A DNA stretch of 64,000 nt from Bifidobacterium eulemuris (lineage in GTDB: Bacteria; Actinomycetota; Actinomycetes; Actinomycetales; Bifidobacteriaceae). The notes beneath the pieces are model-generated. The model was given only the letters and a program-made list of their open reading frames with translations. It had not been told where the DNA came from and ran no database searches. Positions 35,584 through 45,051 of this stretch are shown piece by piece. A program made the position numbers and the translations under genes. Numbering within the stretch: position 1 is the first letter of the stretch; every line of letters starts with the position of its first letter. The stretch lies in the NCBI RefSeq assembly GCF_014898155.1, contig NZ_CP062938.1, positions 310,001 to 374,000 on the forward strand. The letters are read 5' to 3'.

Positions 35584-36936
35584 TCACTCCTGCAGCAGCG
35601 CGGGAATGAGTCGGTGGAACAGGACGCCTGCGACGATGGCGGAGGTGATGTCGCTGATCGGCTCGGCCAGGAACACGCCCGTGACGCCGAGTCCCGCCAC
35701 ATGGGGCAGGATGAGCGCCAGCGGTACCAGCAGGATGATCTTGCGGAAGATCGCGAGGAACAGCGACGGCTTCGCCTGCCCCATGCCCACGAAGGAGCAT
35801 TGCACGATGTTCTGGATGCCGAACAGTCCCATGCCGCAACAGTAGTAGGGCAGCGTGCGTGTCACGATGCCTGCGATGGTGGCGTCTGTGGTGAACAGCG
35901 AGGCCAAGGCGGCGGGGAACAGCGCGAACAGCAGGGTCATCGTCGAGTTGATGGCCACCTGCACCACCATCATGGAACGGTAGGTGCGGCGCACACGGTC
36001 GAACAGGCGCGCGCCGAAGTTGTATCCGATGATCGGCTGCACGCCCTGCTGGATGCCTTGCGAGAAGATGAAGATCAGCTGCATGAGGCTGGTCATGATG
36101 GTCATCGCGGCCACGTAATGGTCGCCGCCGTAGCGTTGCAGCGAGGAGTTGAACACCACTTGGATCAGCGATTCGGTGATCTGCATGATGAACGGCGAGA
36201 CGCCCAGCGCGAGGATGTTCACAATGCGCCGGTCGATGCGGATGTCGCGCACGCGCAGACGGATCGCGCTGCGTTGCGAGGCGAGGAATCGCACGATCCA
36301 CAGGGCGGCCAACGTCTGCGCGATCACATTGGCGAGCGCCGCGCCTTCGACGCCCATATCGAGTTCGATGATGAACAGCCAGTCGAGCGCGATGGAGCTG
36401 AGCGCGCCGATCATCGTGGAGACCATGGCCACACGCGCCTTGCCTTGCGCGGTGATGAAGGTGTTGAGGCCGAGTGCGGCCATCACGCAGACCGTGCCGG
36501 AGAGGTAGATGGTGAGGAACCGTTCGGCGTAGGGCAGGGTGTCGGCGCTCGCGCCGAACGCCATCAGGATGGGTTCTTTGGTCAGTTGCAGAATGGTGGG
36601 GATGACGATGGCGATGACCAGCAACGCCGCGACGGAGACGCCGAGCAGCCGTTCCGCCTGGCGTTTGTCGCCCCGTCCGAGCTGGATGGAGGCGAGGGGA
36701 GCGCCGCCCATGCCGATGAGCATGGCGAACGCGGAGATCGCCAGCGTGATCGGGAAGCATACGCCCACGCCGGTCATCGCAAGGTCGCCCACGCCGGGGA
36801 TGCGCGCCAGGAACAAACGGTCGACGATGGTGTACATCGCGTTGCACGCCTGCGCCACCACCGCCGGCACCGCCAACGACCACACCAGCCGTCCGATGGG
36901 TTTGGAGGCAAGACCATTCGATTCCGCAACGTCCAT
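35584..36936 (-). CDS. MATE-family efflux transporter
   Basis: The 450-aa membrane protein has twelve hydrophobic segments in two pseudo-symmetric halves. It starts with PIGRLVWSLAVPAVVAQACNAMYTIVDRLFLARIPG, a MATE/DinF-type opening, and has the second-half counterpart SLIQVVFNSSLQRYGGDHYVAAMTI. Such carriers export cationic drugs or metabolites using Na+ or H+. The start is MDVAESNG, preceded by GAGGAAGGA; an upstream ATG (37002) lacks a ribosome-binding site. No regulator is adjacent. Confidence 0.92.
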   Translation of the reverse strand: MDVAESNGLASKPIGRLVWSLAVPAVVAQACNAMYTIVDRLFLARIPGVGDLAMTGVGVCFPITLAISAFAMLIGMGGAPLASIQLGRGDKRQAERLLGVSVAALLVIAIVIPTILQLTKEPILMAFGASADTLPYAERFLTIYLSGTVCVMAALGLNTFITAQGKARVAMVSTMIGALSSIALDWLFIIELDMGVEGAALANVIAQTLAALWIVRFLASQRSAIRLRVRDIRIDRRIVNILALGVSPFIMQITESLIQVVFNSSLQRYGGDHYVAAMTIMTSLMQLIFIFSQGIQQGVQPIIGYNFGARLFDRVRRTYRSMMVVQVAINSTMTLLFALFPAALASLFTTDATIAGIVTRTLPYYCCGMGLFGIQNIVQCSFVGMGQAKPSLFLAIFRKIILLVPLALILPHVAGLGVTGVFLAEPISDITSAIVAGVLFHRLIPALLQE

Positions 36937-37022
36937 ATCACCGGTCCTTCCTCGACAAGCTTCCGGCCCACATGCTAGCCCCGCTGCCGAACAAGGCGCC
37001 ACACGTCAGGCGGCACGCGGGT

Positions 37023-37649
37023 TCAGATCGGTCGGACGTTCAGGAACTCACGTAGGTCGGCGATTTCCTGGTCGCAGATGGCGTGGCCCATATCGGGGTA
37101 GTTCAGGTCGACGAAGCCGTGAGTGGCGGAGAGTTTCTCGCGCGCCGTCCGCTGATCCTCGGCGGGTATCGTGCGGTCGAGCCCGCCGTAGGCCAGCACG
37201 TATCGTGTGCGCGAAACATCCGGTGTCGCCGAACATTCTCCTTTGAACGACGGGCTGAGCAGAACGGCCTCATCGAACGCTTCCGGACGCTCCACCGTAA
37301 GACGGTAGGAGAGGTAGCCGCCTTGAGAGAATCCGACGAGGGTTTTGCGCATGCCGCGGTACAGGGGCGAGTCGAGCATGGAGACGACCGCGTCGCCCAC
37401 GCGCGAGCATTCCCTCCTCCGTTCCGCCACGCCGCATCCGTCCGGATACCAGTAGTTGCCGCCCATATACGGTCTGGGATAGGTGGCCCGGAACGACAGG
37501 TAGTTGGGGGCGCGATTCGAGCCGGCATAGATAGCGTCGAGGATGCGGACCATCTCGCTTTCGTCATTGCCGAACCCGTGGAACATGACGAACAGGCGCT
37601 CGCCTTCGGCATGATCGGTCCCGATGTTCTGCACGCAGCGAAGTCGCAT
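37023..37649 (-). CDS. Small alpha/beta hydrolase (carboxylesterase/phospholipase type)
   Basis: The 208-aa cytoplasmic esterase has the oxyanion motif FHGFGNDESEMV, the nucleophile elbow GFSQGG (Ser108), Asp158 in GGLDRTIP and His189 in DMGHAI, giving a complete triad. This is the layout of the YpfH/acyl-protein-thioesterase-like group. The start MRLRCVQ has an excellent AAGGAGG 5 bp upstream; the 27 extra upstream codons are rejected. The natural substrate is not evident. Confidence 0.88.
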   Translation of the reverse strand: MRLRCVQNIGTDHAEGERLFVMFHGFGNDESEMVRILDAIYAGSNRAPNYLSFRATYPRPYMGGNYWYPDGCGVAERRRECSRVGDAVVSMLDSPLYRGMRKTLVGFSQGGYLSYRLTVERPEAFDEAVLLSPSFKGECSATPDVSRTRYVLAYGGLDRTIPAEDQRTAREKLSATHGFVDLNYPDMGHAICDQEIADLREFLNVRPI

Positions 37650-37783
37650 ACCAGCCTCCTTGAACGAGCGACGCAATGCGTCCCATAGTACCCAAACAGG
37701 GGTTTCAAGATGAGCGTGATACTGACGCATGCCGGAACCTTCCGATGCCGCCCATCCGAGCCCTACATGGAAGTTCGCTCGGA

Positions 37784-38563
37784 TCAGGCCGATTTCATGG
37801 TTTCAACGTCGTTGCGGAAGTCTTCAAGTTTTTCTTCCGCGCGATCCCAATCTTCGGCGAAGATCTCACTTCTCATATCCGAATAAAGATTGTAGACATC
37901 CGAACGAAAATCGGACCACACATCGTACACGTCCGACTTAGCATCCGACCAACGGTCATATTCCTGAGAACTGATATCCGACCATTCACCGTAGCTCGCG
38001 AGGTCGTAGCCGTCGGAAACGACGCCACTATAGAAAGCGTCAAACGCATCGCTCAGCACGCCGTCGTAGACGTCATCGAAAATCGCGCTTCCCGCATCCT
38101 CATACACATTGTCGTATAACTCGTCCATATCGTCGTATTTGTCGCCTCTAGACGCATCGGAGGCCAGAATGAACTCGGCGTATTCGATGCTGTATTCGCG
38201 AAGACGAACGCATAAGTCCTCGGTCGAGCTCAGCACACCATCGTAAAACGCCTCGACGGAATCGATGTTGCTCACGTAGTCGTCGTATGTGCTCGTTTTG
38301 GCGACCAGAGACTCGTATGTCTGAGTCATCGACGTGATGCTGCCATCAACGTCGGCCGCGACTTTCTCGTTCAGTTCGTCAAGAGACGCCACCGTACCGG
38401 CCGTGCCACTTGCATCCTCCTTCCCCTTCTGCTGTTCGGCCGCGTTCTCGGAGGAACCGGACGCGTTGCCATCGGAATTGGAGTCCGCGGTGTTGCCGCA
38501 TGCCGCCAGAGTCAAGGCCATTGCGGCCGCGAGAATCAGCGCGAGGGGTTTCTTCATCATCAT
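37784..38563 (-). CDS. Lipoprotein with 11-residue (hendecad) repeats
   Basis: The 259-aa protein is exported and lipid-anchored. MMMKKPLALILAAAMALTLAAC ends in a lipobox cysteine, and a Ser/Asn/Gln-rich tether follows. The body is strongly acidic and aromatic. Residues 194-237 are four successive 11-residue units (WSDISSQEYDR, WSDAKSDVYDV, WSDFRSDVYNL, YSDMRSEIFAE), which should form a right-handed coiled coil, followed by a helical tail. Three ATGs in a row occur at the start; GAAGGG is correctly spaced for the first. The gene is divergent from the XRE regulator and Ser/Thr kinase. No enzymatic motif is visible. Confidence 0.8.
   Translation of the reverse strand: MMMKKPLALILAAAMALTLAACGNTADSNSDGNASGSSENAAEQQKGKEDASGTAGTVASLDELNEKVAADVDGSITSMTQTYESLVAKTSTYDDYVSNIDSVEAFYDGVLSSTEDLCVRLREYSIEYAEFILASDASRGDKYDDMDELYDNVYEDAGSAIFDDVYDGVLSDAFDAFYSGVVSDGYDLASYGEWSDISSQEYDRWSDAKSDVYDVWSDFRSDVYNLYSDMRSEIFAEDWDRAEEKLEDFRNDVETMKSA
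37853..37984 (-). repeat. Tandem 33-bp coding repeat in the lipoprotein
   Basis: Four 33-bp units encode the hendecads with consensus (W/Y)SDxxSxxYxx. The DNA copies have diverged more than the protein, which implies selection on the coiled-coil pattern. Confidence 0.7.
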
Positions 38564-38706
38564 TGGTGTGCCCTTCCATCTCATGGAGCATGTCACGGAC
38601 CTGCCCTCATGCCTATACGTATCGGTCACAGTACGCCAGCGAAACATCACCCCTCTCAGTTGCCAACTGAATTCACCGGAGCGCGCGGTCTTGTACTCTG
38701 GAGCAC

Positions 38707-39144
38707 ATGACCGAAGACGAGAAGGAAGAGCATCTGACCGAGGAGCTGCTGGAACGGCTTCTCTCCAGTGCAAGCATCGAAACGTATCTTGACGAAGAAC
38801 ATATCGGCGAACGCCAACTCACCGATTACCTGCATGGACTGCTGGAAAAGCATGATCTCAAACGCGCCGACGTGGCACGAGACTCGGGACTCAACGCCAC
38901 CGTCGTCTACGACATCTTCTCTGGCAAAAGCCGCCCCGGACGAGACAACGCAATCATGCTCGCTTTCGGCCTCAACTGTGATCTGACCGAGACGCAACGT
39001 CTCTTGCGGCTTGCGGGAGCCTCAGAACTGTGGTGCAAGCAACGACGCGACGCGATTCTCATCTGGTGCGTGAAGAACGGATTCGACCGCGCCGCGGCGG
39101 ACAACGAACTGATCAGACTGGGGGAGAAGCCGTTGTTGACGTAA
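38707..39144 (+). CDS. XRE-type HTH protein paired with a kinase
   Basis: The 145-aa regulator has a short acidic N-terminus, then YLHGLLEKHDLKRADVARDSGLNATVVYDIFSGKSRPGRDNAIMLAFGL (residues 38-86), a recognisable XRE helix-turn-helix, and a C-terminal DLTETQRLLRLAGASELW region. It ends in IRLGEKPLL. GGAG lies 5 bp before the ATG. It precedes the kinase by 53 bp in the same direction and is divergent from the lipoprotein; CAGTTGCCAACTG at 38657-38669 is a small palindrome in the shared gap and a candidate binding site. Confidence 0.8.
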   Translation: MTEDEKEEHLTEELLERLLSSASIETYLDEEHIGERQLTDYLHGLLEKHDLKRADVARDSGLNATVVYDIFSGKSRPGRDNAIMLAFGLNCDLTETQRLLRLAGASELWCKQRRDAILIWCVKNGFDRAAADNELIRLGEKPLLT

Positions 39145-39197
39145 GCTGAACTCAACAAACGAGACACGGCGCGCAACGACGATAAACAGGGAGAGGC

Positions 39198-40280
39198 ATG
39201 GACGACAAGCAGACCATGCATGCGATGAGCATCGATGACTCCTATCATGTCGAACGCGTGCTCGCGAGAGGCGCGGCCGGCGTCACCGAACTGGTCAGCA
39301 TCGCCGGAACAGGCCCCTTCGTCCGCAAGAAAATCCCAACACAGCTTGCCCGACGTCGCGTATGGTCGGCGCTCGCGGATTGCCGGAGCGCGCGATTGCC
39401 GCAAGTCCAAGCCACATACGAGCTGCCCGACTGCTTCGTGGTGGTCTACGACTACGTCGAGGGGTCAACCCTTGATCAGATCGTCAACGAACGGGGACGC
39501 ATGCCCGCTGAACAGGCCGCCCACGTCATCGAACAAGTGTGCGAAGCCGTACAGGAACTGCATGCGCACGGCATCGTGCATCGCGACATCTCGCCGTCGA
39601 ACATCATCCTCGCCGACGACGGCGCGCATCTCATCGACCTGGGCATCGCCCGCATGAGAACGGAACAGGCGACGCACGACACCACCGCGTTGGGCACCTG
39701 GGGCTTCGCGTCCCCGGAGCAGTACGGCTTCGCGCAAACGGACGCCCGTTCCGACGTGTATTCCATCGGACGTTTGTTCGGATATCTGCTTACGGGCGTC
39801 TATCCCGACGATGCCGCATATGAAAAAGCGCTCGCCGACGAATCGATCGTGCCGCCCCGTCTCCGCGCCGTCATCCTGAAAGCGTGCGCCTTCGAGCCGA
39901 GCGCGCGACAGCAAAGCGCCGAAGACCTGCGTCTGGAAGCGCTCGGACGGCGGAATCCTCGTGCGGAAACACATACGAAAGTCAGCGATTCCCGGCACAG
40001 CGCGACACAGCGACACGACAAGGGCAAACCTCGCTGGAGCGTCTTGCGAATATTCGCGACATCCATTGCGACGGTATTCATCGCATCCGTGATCGTCACC
40101 GTCGCCACCGTCGCGTTCTCCTTCTATGCCGCAGAACATTTCGATGGCGGCAATGGCTCCGACGCGACGCCGCAACACTCCGATTCCGCGGTCACGGATG
40201 GCGGCAGCACGCCGTCCTCCACCCCCATCCACAACCCTCCGCGTTACGCGTCCTACGAGGTGTACGCACAGTCTTGGTGA
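39198..40280 (+). CDS. Membrane-anchored Hanks-type Ser/Thr protein kinase
   Basis: A 360-aa kinase. The likely ATP-anchoring lysine is in FVRKKIP (about residue 44), the catalytic loop is IVHRDISPSN (HRD near 131), and the metal motif reads LIDLGIAR (DLG instead of DFG). The activation segment ends in WGFASPEQYG. The glycine loop (ARGAAG) is degenerate, but the core looks active. One transmembrane helix (about 282-311) leaves a 50-residue extracytoplasmic Ser/Thr/Pro tail with no PASTA repeats. GGGAGAG precedes the ATG. With the XRE protein it probably forms a two-gene signalling unit (inference). Confidence 0.87.
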   Translation: MDDKQTMHAMSIDDSYHVERVLARGAAGVTELVSIAGTGPFVRKKIPTQLARRRVWSALADCRSARLPQVQATYELPDCFVVVYDYVEGSTLDQIVNERGRMPAEQAAHVIEQVCEAVQELHAHGIVHRDISPSNIILADDGAHLIDLGIARMRTEQATHDTTALGTWGFASPEQYGFAQTDARSDVYSIGRLFGYLLTGVYPDDAAYEKALADESIVPPRLRAVILKACAFEPSARQQSAEDLRLEALGRRNPRAETHTKVSDSRHSATQRHDKGKPRWSVLRIFATSIATVFIASVIVTVATVAFSFYAAEHFDGGNGSDATPQHSDSAVTDGGSTPSSTPIHNPPRYASYEVYAQSW

Positions 40281-40303
40281 TACCCGAACATACGGCAACA
40301 CGC

Positions 40304-40319
40304 TCGAACAGGTGTTCGA
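40304..40319. promoter_or_regulatory. SOS box (LexA site) upstream of uvrA
   Basis: TCGAACAGGTGTTCGA is a perfect palindrome with a 4-nt centre and fits the Gram-positive LexA consensus CGAAC-N4-GTTCG. It ends 57 bp before the uvrA start and just upstream of a TATTCT -10 box (40339-40344), so LexA would block the promoter. Confidence 0.85.
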
Positions 40320-40376
40320 TTGATGGGGTGGTGTGAGGTATTCTGTAAGTCGGTTATTTGACGAGCGGAGGATGAC

Positions 40377-43300
40377 GTGGCAGCTCAGACGACAACGCAC
40401 ACGGGTGCGAACGGCGATATGCAAGACATCAGCAACACAGGTTTGACGACGACGGCGGAACGCGTGCTCGACAGCGATTCCTTCCTCGCCAAGGAACTCA
40501 CCAAAGCGCCGTTGATCGAAACGAACGACGGGCGCTCGCTGGTCGCCGACATCTCGCATATCCCCAACGACTTGAAGGTCGTGATCCAAGGCGCCCGGGA
40601 GCATAATCTCAAAAACGTGGATCTCGCGGTGCCGCGCAACCGTATGGTCGTGTTCACCGGCCTGTCCGGCTCGGGCAAGTCCTCGCTCGCATTCGACACG
40701 CTGTTCGCCGAGGGTCAACGCCGCTATGTCGAATCGTTGTCCGCATACGCCCGCCAGTTCCTCGGTCAGATGGACAAGCCGGATGTGGATTTCATCGAAG
40801 GTCTGTCGCCGGCCGTCTCCATCGATCAGAAGACCACGAACCGCAATCCGCGTTCGACCGTCGGCACCATCACCGAGGTGTACGACTATCTGCGTCTGCT
40901 GTTCGCGCGCACGGGTGTGCCGCATTGCCCCGAATGCGGCGAGTTGGTCACCGCGCAGACCCCGCAGCAGATCGTCGACGCCCTGCTCGCCAAGCCGGAG
41001 CGCACGCGGTTCCAGATCCTCGCGCCGGTGGCCAAGGGCCGCAAGGGCGAGTTCGTGGAGTTGCTTGAGGTGCTGCGATCCGACGGCTACGCCCGCGCGC
41101 TGATCGACGGCGAGATACGCCAGCTGTCCGACGAGATCAAGCTCGCCAAGCAGAAGAAGCACACCATCGAGGTGGTGATCGACCGTTTGGTCGTCAAGGA
41201 CGGCATCCGCCAGCGTTTGACCGATTCGGTGGAGACGGCGCTGCGCTTGGCAAACGGCGTGGTCGTGGCCGATTTCGTGGATGAGGCGGAGGATTCGCCC
41301 GAACGCCGCCAGCCGTTCTCCGAACACCGCAGCTGCCCGAACGGGCATCAGCTGGAGCTCGACGAGATCGAGCCACGCACCTTCTCCTTCAACGCGCCCT
41401 ACGGCGCATGCCCGGTGTGCACCGGCCTGGGATTCAAGCTGGAGATCGACCCGGAGCTCATCATCGCAGATCCGGAGAAATCCTTGGCCGACGGCGTGAT
41501 CGAACCGTGGTCGAGCACGAAAACCACCTCGCAGTACTACAGCCACGTGCTCGAAGGCCTCGCCGACGAGATGGGCTTTTCGATGCGCACCCCCTGGAAG
41601 GACCTGCCCGAGGAGGCGCGGCAGGCGGTGCTCTACGGACGCGACTTCAAGGTGAAGGTCTCCTACCGCAACCGCTGGGGGCGTCTGCGCGAATATTCCA
41701 CCGGATTCGAGGGCGTGGTGCGCACGCTGATGCGCCGGCATGACGAAACCGATTCCGACGCGATGAAGCAGTACTACGAGTCGTATATGCGCGAAGTGCC
41801 GTGCCAGGAATGCCAGGGCCGAAGGCTGAAGCCCGAAGTGCTGGCCGTCACGGTGAACGGCAAGTCGATTTTCGACGTGTGCGACATGCCTGTGGTGCGC
41901 GAGCTGGAATGGGTGAACGAGCTCAAGCTCGAAGGCGCCGCCGCGCAGATCGCGGGGGAGGTTCTGAAGGAGATCAAAGCGCGGTTGGGCTTCCTCAACG
42001 ACGTGGGCCTCGACTATCTGACCCTGTCGCGCGCGGCCGCCACATTGTCGGGCGGCGAGGCGCAGCGCATCCGATTGGCCACGCAGATCGGTTCCGGTCT
42101 GGTCGGCGTGATGTACGTGCTCGACGAGCCGTCCATCGGCCTGCACCAGCGCGACAACGAACGCCTGATCGAAACGCTGCACCATCTGCGCGACCTCGGC
42201 AACACGCTGATCGTCGTCGAACACGACGAAGAGACCATCAAGGAGGCCGACTGGCTGGTGGATATCGGCCCCGGCGCGGGCGAGCACGGCGGCGAGGTCA
42301 TCTACTCCGGCCCGGCCGCGCATCTGACCGACGCGACGCGTTCGATCACCGGCGACTACATCGCCGGCCGCCGCGAGATCGCCGTGCCCGAACACCGCCG
42401 CAAGGTGCGCAAAACCAAAACGCTGAAAGTGGTGGGAGCGCGCGAGAACAATCTGAAGAACCTCACCGTGAGCTTCCCGCTCGGCGTGATGACCGTGGTC
42501 ACCGGCGTCTCCGGCTCGGGCAAGTCCACACTGGTGAATTCGATCCTCTACCCGGTGCTGGCGGACAAGCTCAACGGCGCGCGCATCGTGCCGGGCAAAC
42601 ACACGCGCGTCGAAGGCGTCGACCAGGTGCGCAAGGTGATTCACGTCGATCAGAATCCGATCGGCCGCACGCCGCGTTCCAATCCCGCCACCTACACGGG
42701 CGTGTGGGACAAGATCCGCACGCTGTTCGCCAAAACGCCCGAGGCACAGGTGCGCGGCTACGGGCCGGGCCGTTTCAGCTTCAACGTCAAAGGCGGACGG
42801 TGCGAGGCCTGCCATGGCGACGGCACCCTGAAAATCGAGATGAACTTCCTGCCGGACGTATATGTGGAATGCGAGACCTGCCACGGCAAGCGTTACAACC
42901 GCGAGACCTTGGAGGTCAAATACAACGGCAAAACCGTCTCCGACATCCTCGACATGCCCATCGAGGAGGCGGCGGGATTCTTCAAGGCGTATCCGTCGAT
43001 CGCGCGCTATCTGGACACTTTGGTGGACGTCGGCCTCGGCTATATCCGTCTCGGACAGCCCGCGCCCACGCTTTCGGGTGGTGAATCGCAGCGCGTCAAG
43101 CTCGCCACCGAACTGCAGAAGCGCTCCGACGGCAAAACCGTGTACATCCTCGACGAGCCGACCACCGGCCTGCATTTCGAGGATGTGAGGAAGCTTTTGA
43201 AGGTGCTGGACGGACTGACAGACAAGGGCAACACGGTGATTGTGATCGAACACAACCTCGACGTGATCAAAACCGCCGACTGGCTGATCGATCTCGGCCC

Positions 43301-43409
43301 CGAGGGCGGCGACGGCGGCGGCACCATCGTCACCGAAGGCACGCCCGAACAGGTGGCCGACTGCGCCGACTCCTGGACGGGCCGTTTCCTCAAGCCCATG
43401 CTCGGCTGA
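40377..43409 (+). CDS. uvrA: Excinuclease ABC subunit A
   Basis: UvrA recognises bulky DNA lesions and loads UvrB in nucleotide excision repair. The 1010-aa protein has two ABC ATPase modules. The first has [27 protein letters not shown] and [14 protein letters not shown]; the second has [15 protein letters not shown] and [14 protein letters not shown]. It also has zinc modules (CPECGE and CEACHGDG...CETCHG). The start is GTG at 40377, with CGGAGGA upstream. An N-terminal extension of about 60 residues precedes the first cassette. A LexA site lies upstream and a strong terminator follows. uvrC is nearby but not in the operon. Confidence 0.97.
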   Translation: MAAQTTTHTGANGDMQDISNTGLTTTAERVLDSDSFLAKELTKAPLIETNDGRSLVADISHIPNDLKVVIQGAREHNLKNVDLAVPRNRMVVFTGLSGSGKSSLAFDTLFAEGQRRYVESLSAYARQFLGQMDKPDVDFIEGLSPAVSIDQKTTNRNPRSTVGTITEVYDYLRLLFARTGVPHCPECGELVTAQTPQQIVDALLAKPERTRFQILAPVAKGRKGEFVELLEVLRSDGYARALIDGEIRQLSDEIKLAKQKKHTIEVVIDRLVVKDGIRQRLTDSVETALRLANGVVVADFVDEAEDSPERRQPFSEHRSCPNGHQLELDEIEPRTFSFNAPYGACPVCTGLGFKLEIDPELIIADPEKSLADGVIEPWSSTKTTSQYYSHVLEGLADEMGFSMRTPWKDLPEEARQAVLYGRDFKVKVSYRNRWGRLREYSTGFEGVVRTLMRRHDETDSDAMKQYYESYMREVPCQECQGRRLKPEVLAVTVNGKSIFDVCDMPVVRELEWVNELKLEGAAAQIAGEVLKEIKARLGFLNDVGLDYLTLSRAAATLSGGEAQRIRLATQIGSGLVGVMYVLDEPSIGLHQRDNERLIETLHHLRDLGNTLIVVEHDEETIKEADWLVDIGPGAGEHGGEVIYSGPAAHLTDATRSITGDYIAGRREIAVPEHRRKVRKTKTLKVVGARENNLKNLTVSFPLGVMTVVTGVSGSGKSTLVNSILYPVLADKLNGARIVPGKHTRVEGVDQVRKVIHVDQNPIGRTPRSNPATYTGVWDKIRTLFAKTPEAQVRGYGPGRFSFNVKGGRCEACHGDGTLKIEMNFLPDVYVECETCHGKRYNRETLEVKYNGKTVSDILDMPIEEAAGFFKAYPSIARYLDTLVDVGLGYIRLGQPAPTLSGGESQRVKLATELQKRSDGKTVYILDEPTTGLHFEDVRKLLKVLDGLTDKGNTVIVIEHNLDVIKTADWLIDLGPEGGDGGGTIVTEGTPEQVADCADSWTGRFLKPMLG

Positions 43410-43424
43410 CGGACTCGCAAGCAT

Positions 43425-43467
43425 AACGAAAATGGCCCCGCCTAACTTAGGCGGGGCCATTTTCGTT
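43425..43467. terminator. Terminator after uvrA
   Basis: Perfect palindrome with 21-nt arms (43425-43445, 43447-43467). The core is GGCCCCGCC/GGCGGGGCC flanked by A-rich and T-rich ends; in practice the loop is the central few bases. It serves uvrA. Confidence 0.88.
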
Positions 43468-43488
43468 GACATAAGGTTTTATTTTTAC

Positions 43489-43588
43489 GTCATCCTGAGC
43501 GGAGCGAAGCGGAGTCGAAGGATCTCGCGGCATTTTCGCAGACGTGAGATCCTTCGACTCCGGCCTAGCGGCCTCCGCTCAGGATGAC
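43489..43588. repeat. GTCATCC palindromic repeat element (100 bp)
   Basis: Left arm 43489-43526 starts GTCATCCTGAGCGGAGC and ends GTCGAAGGATCTC. The right arm, 43546-43588, starts GAGATCCTTCGACTCCG and ends CTCAGGATGAC. Complementary ends make a long hairpin between uvrA and metY (convergent). The same left arm occurs inside pyrC, and a related GTCATTCC form lies at 28614. Confidence 0.85.
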
Positions 43589-43632
43589 GAGCATATTGCA
43601 TTCTTCGCTCAGGGTGGCGGCGCGGGAATCCG

Positions 43633-44910
43633 TCACTGGATGGCGGCAAGCGCCTGGTCGAGGTCGGCGATGATGTCGTCGGCGTTTTCGATGCCGCAGC
43701 TCAGACGCACGAGGTCGATGCCGACGCCGGCCTCCTCGAGTTGTTCCTCGCTCAGCTGGCGGTGCGTGGTGCCGGCCGGGTAGAGGGTGCAGCTGCGCGC
43801 GTCGGCCACATGCGTGGCAATCGACACCATCTTCAGTCCGTCGAGGAAGGCGGAGACCTTCTCGCGGCCGCCGGGCACGCCGAAGGAGATGACGCCGCAG
43901 GTGCCGTTCGGCATGTACTTCTCGGCCAGCGCGTGGTACTTGTCGCCGGGCAGTCCGGGGAAGTTCACCCAGCTGACGCGCGGGTCGGCGGCGAGGAATT
44001 CCGCCACCTTCTGCGCGTTCTCGCAGTGGCGGGCCATACGCAGGGCGAGCGATTCCAGATGCATGCCCATGATCCACGAGTTGACGGGCGCGGGGGTGGA
44101 GCCGAAATCGCGCATAAGCTGCGCGGTGGCCTTGGTGATGTAGGCGGCCGGGCCGAAGTCCTTCGCGTAGGTCACGCCGTGGTAGGAATCATCGGGGGTG
44201 GTGAGCCCGGGGAACTTGTCGGCGTGGGCCATCCAGTCGAAGTTGCCGGAGTCGACGATCGCGCCGCCGACGCAGGAGCCGTGGCCGTCCATGTACTTGG
44301 TGGTGGCGTGGGTGACGATGTCGACACCGAACTCGAACGGGCGGCAGTTGATCGGCGTGGGGAAGGTGTTGTCGACGATGAACGGCACGCCGTGCTTGTG
44401 GGCGGCGTCGGCGAACTTCTCGAAGTCGAGCACGATCAGCGCGGGGTTGGCGATGGATTCGCCGAACACGGCCTTGGTGTTCGGCCGGAACGCGGCCTCA
44501 AGCTCCTCAGGCGTGCAGTCGGGGCTCACGAAGGTGCAGTCGATGCCCATTTTGCGCATGGTCACGTTGATGAGGTTGAAGGTGCCGCCGTAGATCGCGG
44601 AGGAGGCGACGATATGGTCGCCGTTGTTGCAGATGTTGAACAGGGCGAAGAAGTTCGCGGCCTGGCCGGAGCTGGTGAGCATCGCGGCCGCGCCGCCTTC
44701 GAGCTCGCAGATCTTCGCGGCGACGGTGTCGTTGGTGGGGTTCTGCAGGCGCGTGTAGAAGTAGCCGGATTCGGACAGGTCGAACAGGCGGCTCATCTGT
44801 TCGCTGGACGTGTATTTGAACGTCGTGGCCTGGATGATCGGGGGAGTGCGGGATTCTCCGTTGCCCGGCTGATAGCCTCCCTGCACGCATGTGGTATCGA
44901 TCGCGCTCAT
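43633..44910 (-). CDS. metY: O-acetylhomocysteine sulfhydrylase-type PLP enzyme
   Basis: The 425-aa Cys/Met-metabolism PLP enzyme would make homocysteine from O-acetyl- (or O-succinyl-) homocysteine and sulfide. The PLP lysine is K205 in THATTKYMDGHG. SGQAANFFAL, YGGTFNL, DNTFPTP and the long HGVTYAKDFGPAAYITKATAQLMRD segment favour the sulfhydrylase (MetY) branch over cystathionine gamma-synthase. The start MSAIDTT is preceded by AAAGGAG; an upstream ATG at 44955 is not. It is divergent from uvrC, with the palindrome ACATCAAGATGT (44933-44944) between them. It would supply substrate for MetE. Confidence 0.88.
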   Translation of the reverse strand: MSAIDTTCVQGGYQPGNGESRTPPIIQATTFKYTSSEQMSRLFDLSESGYFYTRLQNPTNDTVAAKICELEGGAAAMLTSSGQAANFFALFNICNNGDHIVASSAIYGGTFNLINVTMRKMGIDCTFVSPDCTPEELEAAFRPNTKAVFGESIANPALIVLDFEKFADAAHKHGVPFIVDNTFPTPINCRPFEFGVDIVTHATTKYMDGHGSCVGGAIVDSGNFDWMAHADKFPGLTTPDDSYHGVTYAKDFGPAAYITKATAQLMRDFGSTPAPVNSWIMGMHLESLALRMARHCENAQKVAEFLAADPRVSWVNFPGLPGDKYHALAEKYMPNGTCGVISFGVPGGREKVSAFLDGLKMVSIATHVADARSCTLYPAGTTHRQLSEEQLEEAGVGIDLVRLSCGIENADDIIADLDQALAAIQ

Positions 44911-45051
44911 ATACGGCTCCTTTGCGTTTGCGACATCAAGATGTGGAACATGCATACTCTAGCACCCCGAAGAGCCCCGTCGAGGCGGATCCGCCGCGGC
45001 CGGGATTCGCCATCCGCAAACGGACGCACGGCAGGCGCTAGCATAGGCTTC

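Noticed and set aside
40560..43380. Possibility that uvrA is a UvrA-like antibiotic-resistance ABC protein
   Set aside because: Both zinc modules, full length and the SOS box fit genuine UvrA.
39465..43472. Very long open frame opposite uvrA and the kinase (1335 codons); similar ones opposite glnE, GH2 and pyr genes
   Set aside because: High GC and strong codon bias leave the antisense frame free of stops. The translations are His/Arg/Gly/Val-rich without motifs, and the sense frames are clear genes.
43741..45051. Long in-frame extension upstream of uvrC
   Set aside because: It is antisense to metY; UvrC homology begins only after 45200.
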